The notes under the pieces: generated by a model
Told to the model about the DNA's origin: nothing
Database searches by the model: none
What the model saw: the letters and a program-made list of their open reading frames with translations, nothing else
Translations under genes and position numbers: made by a program
In this document: positions 58,314-64,000 of the stretch, in pieces
How the letters are laid out: each line of letters begins with the position of its first letter
Numbering within the stretch: position 1 is the stretch's first letter
NCBI GenBank assembly: GCA_026724425.1
Contig: JAIUCV010001263.1
Span: 62,001-126,000, forward strand
Length of the DNA: 64,000 nucleotides
Direction of reading: 5' to 3'
DNA from: Erythrophleum ivorense
Lineage: Eukaryota > Streptophyta > Magnoliopsida > Fabales > Fabaceae

Positions 58314-60528
58314 TGTAACACCATATTCATTTACCTCATCTTATCTCATTCCTAAGCATACTTTCTTGAATAAGACAAGTTTCCAAGAAAATGGTATTAA
58401 AATATTTGATTATTTTTGCGTTACGTCATGGATAAATTTTTTATTTATATCTCGTGGACTATATGAACTCATCCATCACATTTTCCTATTTAATTACACA
58501 CATACAATCCAAAACCATCTCAAAATGTGGCCAAAAACTCGAGCTCATGAACCATATACATAAAAATCACATGTGCAGCCTCAGATTGGTGTGCTAGGTT
58601 TCTATCATAAACTTTGAAAAATCATAACTAATTTTTAAAAAGTCTAAATCAAGCACAATATACCATTTTGGAAAGCTATAGACATCTACTTTATGTAAAA
58701 ATAAGCCTATACCAAAATAGGAACATTTAGTCACTGGAAATCGATGGAACAGTACCCAAACTCATCTGGCGCTACTAGTACTGTCATAGAACTTTAAAAA
58801 TTCATATCTCTCTACTCAGACATCCAATTGAGGTGATCTCAATGGCTATAGAAAAGCTTATTATGTCTAGTTTATACTTATAAAATTTCATGAGCATTGA
58901 ACACCATTTGATTCTCGAATGACACAAGAGAAAAAACTGATCATATGAACAGTAACTATACAAGAATAATTGAAATTTGGTAACTTTGAAAATTCATAAT
59001 TAATTCCACAGAGCTCCAAATAATCTAGTCTTTAGCTTCTTAACTCTGGATGAGATCTACATGCATGCCAAATTTCATAAGAAAATTCGTTCATTTGGTC
59101 AAATCTATATATTGGGTTCCAAAATGATCAATTTTGTGCTTTCAAAAGGTCTCAAATGGTCCAAATTTGCTCCCAAGGCTTTCATGGCCACTTGAGCATG
59201 TGGGAAAGCACCAAAATAGTCTATTAAACATGTTTTAAATGTGCACAAACACAGATTTTACAAACTCACTCTTCCATCCAAGATATACATAAGAATATAC
59301 AAGCCTTATCTTGCCATTCAATGTCAAAATCATGTAATATCATTCATATAACTCTAGTTCTCATATATATACAATATATCCATACATTTACAAGTATTTA
59401 TGAACTCATATATTATATACAACATTGGATTACATCTTATGTCATTTATATGGCTACAAAATGGATAATTTATACAATTCTCTGTCAATCTCCTTCCTTT
59501 ATACTTGGTGACTCCCATTTCTTGGATCACTTGGTCCACCTAGACATGTTAGACAATGGGGAGGAAGGGATGAGATTCTAAAAATTCTAATAGCTCTTCT
59601 CCCTTTTAATCATACATAAAGGATGCAAATCCAAGTCTAAAATGCATGCATGAATATCATGGAGTGCATAATCATACATAGAATATTTCTTGCACTCAAG
59701 AAGTCATATAAAACATACACAGGCTTGCTAAGGAAATAGTTTAGCCTTACCCATTCTCTTTGGGATTTTTGACTTACCTCATGCATTTTCTTAAGGGACT
59801 TTTGAATAAGCCTCACTCTTTAGAGATTTTTGGCTCATATTCACCTTAGTTAAGGGACTTTTGGCTTCACCACACTCAAGAAAACCAAAACATGTTCATA
59901 AAACATCAGTCAAGTGCATAACAAAGCATCATGGTACCATGGCATATGGATACATGCTAAAACATCTTTCATGGCTAAAACATACACACATACATTCAAA
60001 GACAAGATAAACACCCACTCATGCATAAGAGAAAGAAGAGAGAGCTGCCTTGGTTAAAAATGCACACTTTTCCTTCTGAATTTGGTTCCTCTCCTTCGGC
60101 CAAGCACTCACAAGAAGGTGGAATTTGATTCCTTTGACCTAGATACATTATATGGAAGCTAATTATACTCCTGAAACAATTTCTAAAGCTACACATACAC
60201 TAGAAAAGCTAGCTTGCTTCTAAGGTTAATTATGGTTCTATAAGGCATCTAATGAAGCAACACTAACAATTTATGATCTTGGCTCCATTCTCTCCATCTA
60301 TCTATAGTTCTTGACTCTATTTGAACCTCTTGAAGTCATCACAAAATTAATTTAAGGAGCCTAACTATATTTTGCTTCTTTAAGTCATAATATGGAATCT
60401 ATGATACCATCTCACTTCTTAGGCTTCCTAAAATTTTTCTAAGACTTCCTCTCACCCTCTCCCATCAAAAATGATACAAAACGAAGTTTGGAATAAATTA
60501 AAACTATCCCTTGGTGCTTCATTCACCC
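58314..60528 (-). mobile_element. Minus-strand LTR (copy E) nested in the gypsy element, cut by copy D
   Basis: It starts TGTAACACCATATT at 58314, the reverse complement of the family LTR end. It carries the conserved block actttgaaaaatcataactaatttt (58610), the reversed minisatellite (59750-59880) and a segment near 60240-60480 that is the reverse complement of 61960-62200 in copy D. At 60528 it is broken by the start of copy D, and the remainder would lie beyond the window. It may be a solo LTR or part of a full element; its far target-site duplication cannot be seen. Confidence 0.75.
59750..59885 (-). repeat. Degenerate minisatellite in LTR copy E
   Basis: About four units of agggacttttggcttcacc-like text, in the same orientation as copy A at 12745. 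Confidence 0.7.
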
Positions 60529-63500
60529 TGTAACATCCAGTCCCTCCGTAAATGTTTAGTTTCTCCATAAACGTTAGAAATAAGCCAGATACAAAAGGAA
60601 GTCCCTAAAATAGAAGGAATTGGGGCCAAATAAAATTATGATAAAATTTCAAATAATGGAAAATGAGAATTTGAGCCTTGAGTTGCCCAGAAATCAAGGC
60701 CAGAGTGATTCGATAAATTTGTCGAAAGGCCAGTGGCATTTTCGTAAATATAGGCACTTTTTGAAAAACTCATAGGAGAGCTTTTTAAATGAAAGTTTTT
60801 AGTTCTTCGAGGTTCTCAGAGGCCCCAAAAACCATGGGACACCCTAGGACCAGTGAAGCCCCTCCGATGTATTCTTTTCGACGTCGGTTGATCCAAATTT
60901 TGACCGGTTCGTTCGGGAAGGTTTTAGCTCTGATTTGAGTGATTTCAAAGGCATTTTATTAAATTGGGAACCTATTTGTTATGATGGAAAAGACGGTTCT
61001 CAAAAAAGTGCTAAAATGAAGGAGAAACGAAAATGCTAAGAACGAAGGGCAAAATTGGCATTAAAGGAAGCTTCTTTATATGCCACGTTTTTTCTCTCCT
61101 TTCTAATACCGATTTGCTTCTGCCCAATTTCAGAGGAAAACTCCAGCTTCTTAGGTGCACAAGAGGAGGAGGATTTTGGAGGAAGAAATTCAAGAAAAAG
61201 GTAAGAAACTTTAAGAAATTCCATATCCTTCATTTTTGAACCTTGCTCCTCTCCTCTCAAGCTTTCTTTCTATGATTTTAATGGAGAGTTTGGTGCTGTT
61301 TTTGGGGAAGAACAGAGAGGGAAATTTCAAAAATTGAGGGAGTAAGCCAACCAAGTGGAAGAACAAGCCAAAGGAAGCAAGAAAACAAGGTAAAACTTTC
61401 ATTCTTTGGTAGTTTCTCCCTCCCCCTTCCTCTTGCACGAATTTGACTACCATGAGCCCAAGTCTTATGGGCTGTTTTCTGCCCAATTTATGGAGGGATT
61501 AAAGGTTTTAGATGGCAAGGATTAAGAAGGAACCAATAGAATCAAGAAAGGAGCATTAGGAGACAAGATAGGACCATTAGGGATCCAAATGCTCCCTTGC
61601 AAATATGATTTTATATGAATGTTCTTAGACTTAATTGAATGTTTAAACATGCTCTTAAGACCCCTAGAGAGCTTCCCACATGCACCTCCCATCCAAGAAA
61701 GTAAAGAAATTGCAAGAAAAATTAATGAACTCTAAGTAGAAAAAGTGTAGTGCATTTGAGGGGATTGTAAAAACTGATTATTCATGCATTCCCTAGCATA
61801 TATGAGTATTTGATTGAGCTCTTAAGACCTCTAAGAAGCCTCCCAAGTGTGTCTCCCATCAAAGAAAAATCAAGAAGGCTATGAACTCTTCTTCTCCCCA
61901 TAGTCTCGGCCTAGGCAAGTTCCTATAGCTAGGGAGAGTTTTAAATTTTTCTAAGGCTATTTTTGAGTTATATGTGATAAGTGAAGATGAGTAGAGGCCT
62001 TAGAAAAAATTTAGAACTCAAAGAAAGTGAATTGGTGCCATAGGTTCCATATTAGGACCTAAAGAAACAATATGATGCTAGGCCCTTTGTTTTAATGATG
62101 TGATGACTTCAAGAGGTTTAAAAGGAGTCAAGAATCATAATTGAAAATAAAGAATGAGGCCTAGAAGTCATTTGATGAGTGTTGCTTCATTAGGTGAAAT
62201 TATGGACCATAATGGAGCCTATAGAGCAATCTAGTGTTTTATCAAGTGATGTAGCCTTAGAATATGTTTCATAGATCTAATTGGCTCCTATAAATTATAT
62301 CTAGGCCAAGAGAAACTATCTCCACCAAATTGTGGGTGTGTGGCCGAAAGAGGAGGCTTGAAAGCTAAGGAAAAAGTGTGTGAAATTGTGCAAGGAAGCT
62401 CTCTCCACCTTCTCGCATGCATGGATGTGTGTCTAGCTTGTTTTAAAATGTATGTATGTGTATTTTCAAGCTTTGAAAAGTATGCTAGCATGCCTTTATA
62501 TGCCATGATACTTGATGCTATATTATGTTTTCAAATGATTACATGATGTTTATGTGAGTTTGCTTGAGTGTGGAAAGGCCAAGAGCTTTTCCCTTTGGTG
62601 AGGATGAGCTAAGAACCCTTGAACTTGGTTGAGATAAAGTAAAGAGTCTCCCAAAAATAAAGTGGGCTCCCAAGAGTATGGTTGAGTCTAAAGTGCTTAA
62701 AGAATGGGTGAGGCAAGTCCAAAATCCATGAGGAGAAGTGTGAGGCCAATCCAAACACTTAGTGAGCTCTTTAATATCTTGTATGATTGATTCACATGCC
62801 AAAGTTGCTTTTAAAATGCCTATGATTTCTACTTTCTCCATGCATGCATTTGTGAAACTTGCTTGCACATATTATCTGTGATGGAATGGGAGATGAGCTA
62901 TTGAGATTTTTGAATATCACTTCCTCCTTTTAAATGTCCTAACATGCTAGGTGGACCAAGCAATTATGGTGAAGGGAGCCAACCACCATGAAGAGGGACA
63001 ATTGATAAGCTTATGCTTATTTTGTCTATTTTGGAACCATGATAATGGTCCAAGATATATATGATGTTGTATATGTATTATGAACCTTGAGATAGATGTA
63101 AACATACTATTATGTGATGTTTAGATGTATGAAAATGATATATGATCATTAGCACATATTTTGAGTATGAAATACCATGGTATGAGAATATAAAGTTTGA
63201 TGAATATGTGTATAAATGTGGGTTGAATGGCCAAAATGAGATGCATGAGGTTTGGGACCATTTGGGCAGCTCACACAAGTCTTAAATATGCTTTTAAACT
63301 TGCCCAAAAGGTGCCAAGACTAAGGGAAATCCATTTGGCAATTTTGGTACCCAATATGGAGCCAAAATTGACCATAATGGAACTCGATGCCATTTTTTGG
63401 CCAAATGAGTTATTCTTGCCTTGAAACTTGACATGTAATTAGGTCTCATTAAGATATTTTTGAGAAGCTAAAGATCATAATTTTTGGAGACCTAGAGAAT

Positions 63501-64000
63501 ATTTGTTGAATTTTCAAATTTGAGATTTGTCATGGATTCTGGTATGGGTACTGTTCATACTGGCAGTTTTGAATTCTGTGTCACCCGATGGCCAAATGGT
63601 GTCCAATCCTTCTAAAATTTTACATACATAAAATAGAGTCATAAGCTTTCTGTAGCCACCAAGATCACCTCATTTGGAGGTCTGAGCAGTGAGTTATACA
63701 TGTTTGAAGTTAACTGTCAGTATCAGTAGCGCCCCATGAGTCCGGTTACTGTTCCATAGGGTCCAGCTGACTAAACATATCTGTTTCATTTTGGAATTAT
63801 TTTTACTATCAATTTAACATTTGTAGCTTTCCAGAATGACCAAATTTGTGTGATTTATATTTTTATAGAATTAGTTATGAATTTCAGAAATTTGTATCTG
63901 TAAACTGAACAACAGCCCAGGCAGCCAGTGACTCTATAGCTTTTTGGATGTCAAACATCCTGTGTGATGAATTTTATGACCTGGGCATATTTTTAGTGTA
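60529..64000 (+). mobile_element. Plus-strand LTR (copy D), runs off the right edge
   Basis: It starts TGTAACATCCAGTCC and continues at least 3.4 kb. It is collinear with copy C (14410-17870): actcataggagagctttttaaatg near 60770, minisatellite near 62575-62760, aatttttggagacctagagaat near 63480. No gag-pol is reached, so it may be the 5' LTR of a complete element or a solo LTR. It interrupts copy E, and the bases before it are CACCC (60524-60528), one half of a possible target-site duplication. Confidence 0.75.
62575..62760 (+). repeat. Degenerate minisatellite in LTR copy D
   Basis: Five or so units with gtgaggatgagc, gttgagtc and gtgaggcaagtccaaaa variants, homologous to the arrays in copies A, B, C and E. 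Confidence 0.7.

Noticed and set aside
53640..58500. The gypsy element as a retroelement with inverted rather than direct LTRs
   Set aside because: The minus-oriented LTR at 58314 interrupts the pol/UTR region before a polypurine tract and fits a separate nested insertion better.
61033..61486. Overlapping reading frames on both strands
   Set aside because: They fall within LTR copy D and have no family resemblance.
1..64000. A new multi-gene defence, biosynthetic or mobile system
   Set aside because: Apart from eEF1B gamma, all recognisable coding sequence belongs to known transposon families or gene relics; nothing suggests a coordinated novel gene set.

Overview
This window looks like plant nuclear DNA, most likely from a eudicot. 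It is strongly AT-rich, has spliced genes with GT/AG introns, contains a plant-type eEF1B gamma gene, and is dominated by plant transposable elements: CACTA, Ty1/copia, Ty3/gypsy chromovirus, TRIM-like and solo LTRs. No species can be named from the sequence. No bacterial, organellar, tRNA, rRNA or CRISPR feature was seen.

Layout from left to right. (1) 1-9588: a decayed CACTA (En/Spm) element on the minus strand. Its TNPD-like ORF1 lies at 5912-9588 and a spliced Ptta/En/Spm-type ORF2 at 1-5759. One ORF2 intron carries a higher-order tandem repeat, and a 3.2-kb non-autonomous Ty3/gypsy element (776-3983, two 526-bp LTRs) is inserted in that repeat. (2) 9.6-22.7 kb: a solo LTR (11179-14042, TSD TAACT), a related LTR fragment (about 14.4-17.9 kb), AT-rich DNA, and an exactly 1000-bp palindromic TRIM-like composite (21678-22677) flanked by ATATA. 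(3) 22.7-31.4 kb: AT-rich DNA with no supportable gene. (4) 31.4-41.5 kb: one terminus of a second CACTA element, then a minus-strand Ty1/copia element split by two solo LTRs (33048-35953, TSD TCTAG; 35997-38710, TSD CTGAA). (5) 41.5-46.9 kb: a minus-strand pseudogene cluster, made of unrecognised remnants, an L-type-lectin-receptor-kinase-like fragment split by a solo LTR, and a peroxisomal multifunctional protein (MFP2/AIM1) pseudogene. (6) 47.97-52.6 kb: the only gene that appears intact, eEF1B gamma, with seven coding exons, a promoter carrying telo-box and TCP-like motifs, and a probable MITE-like insertion in its last intron. (7) 53.5-64 kb: a nested stack at the right edge. A plus-strand Ty3/gypsy chromovirus is interrupted by a minus-strand LTR, which is itself interrupted by a plus-strand LTR that runs off the window.

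Functionally, eEF1B gamma is a lone translation-factor gene in a heterochromatin-like setting. Its neighbours are broken copies of a fatty-acid beta-oxidation enzyme and a receptor kinase. Most remaining sequence is the record of successive transposon insertions, and target-site duplications give their relative order. I found no undescribed multi-gene system. The most unusual structures are the 1-kb palindromic TRIM composite, the clusters of short perfect palindromes inside two LTR families, and the higher-order repeat within the CACTA transposase intron.
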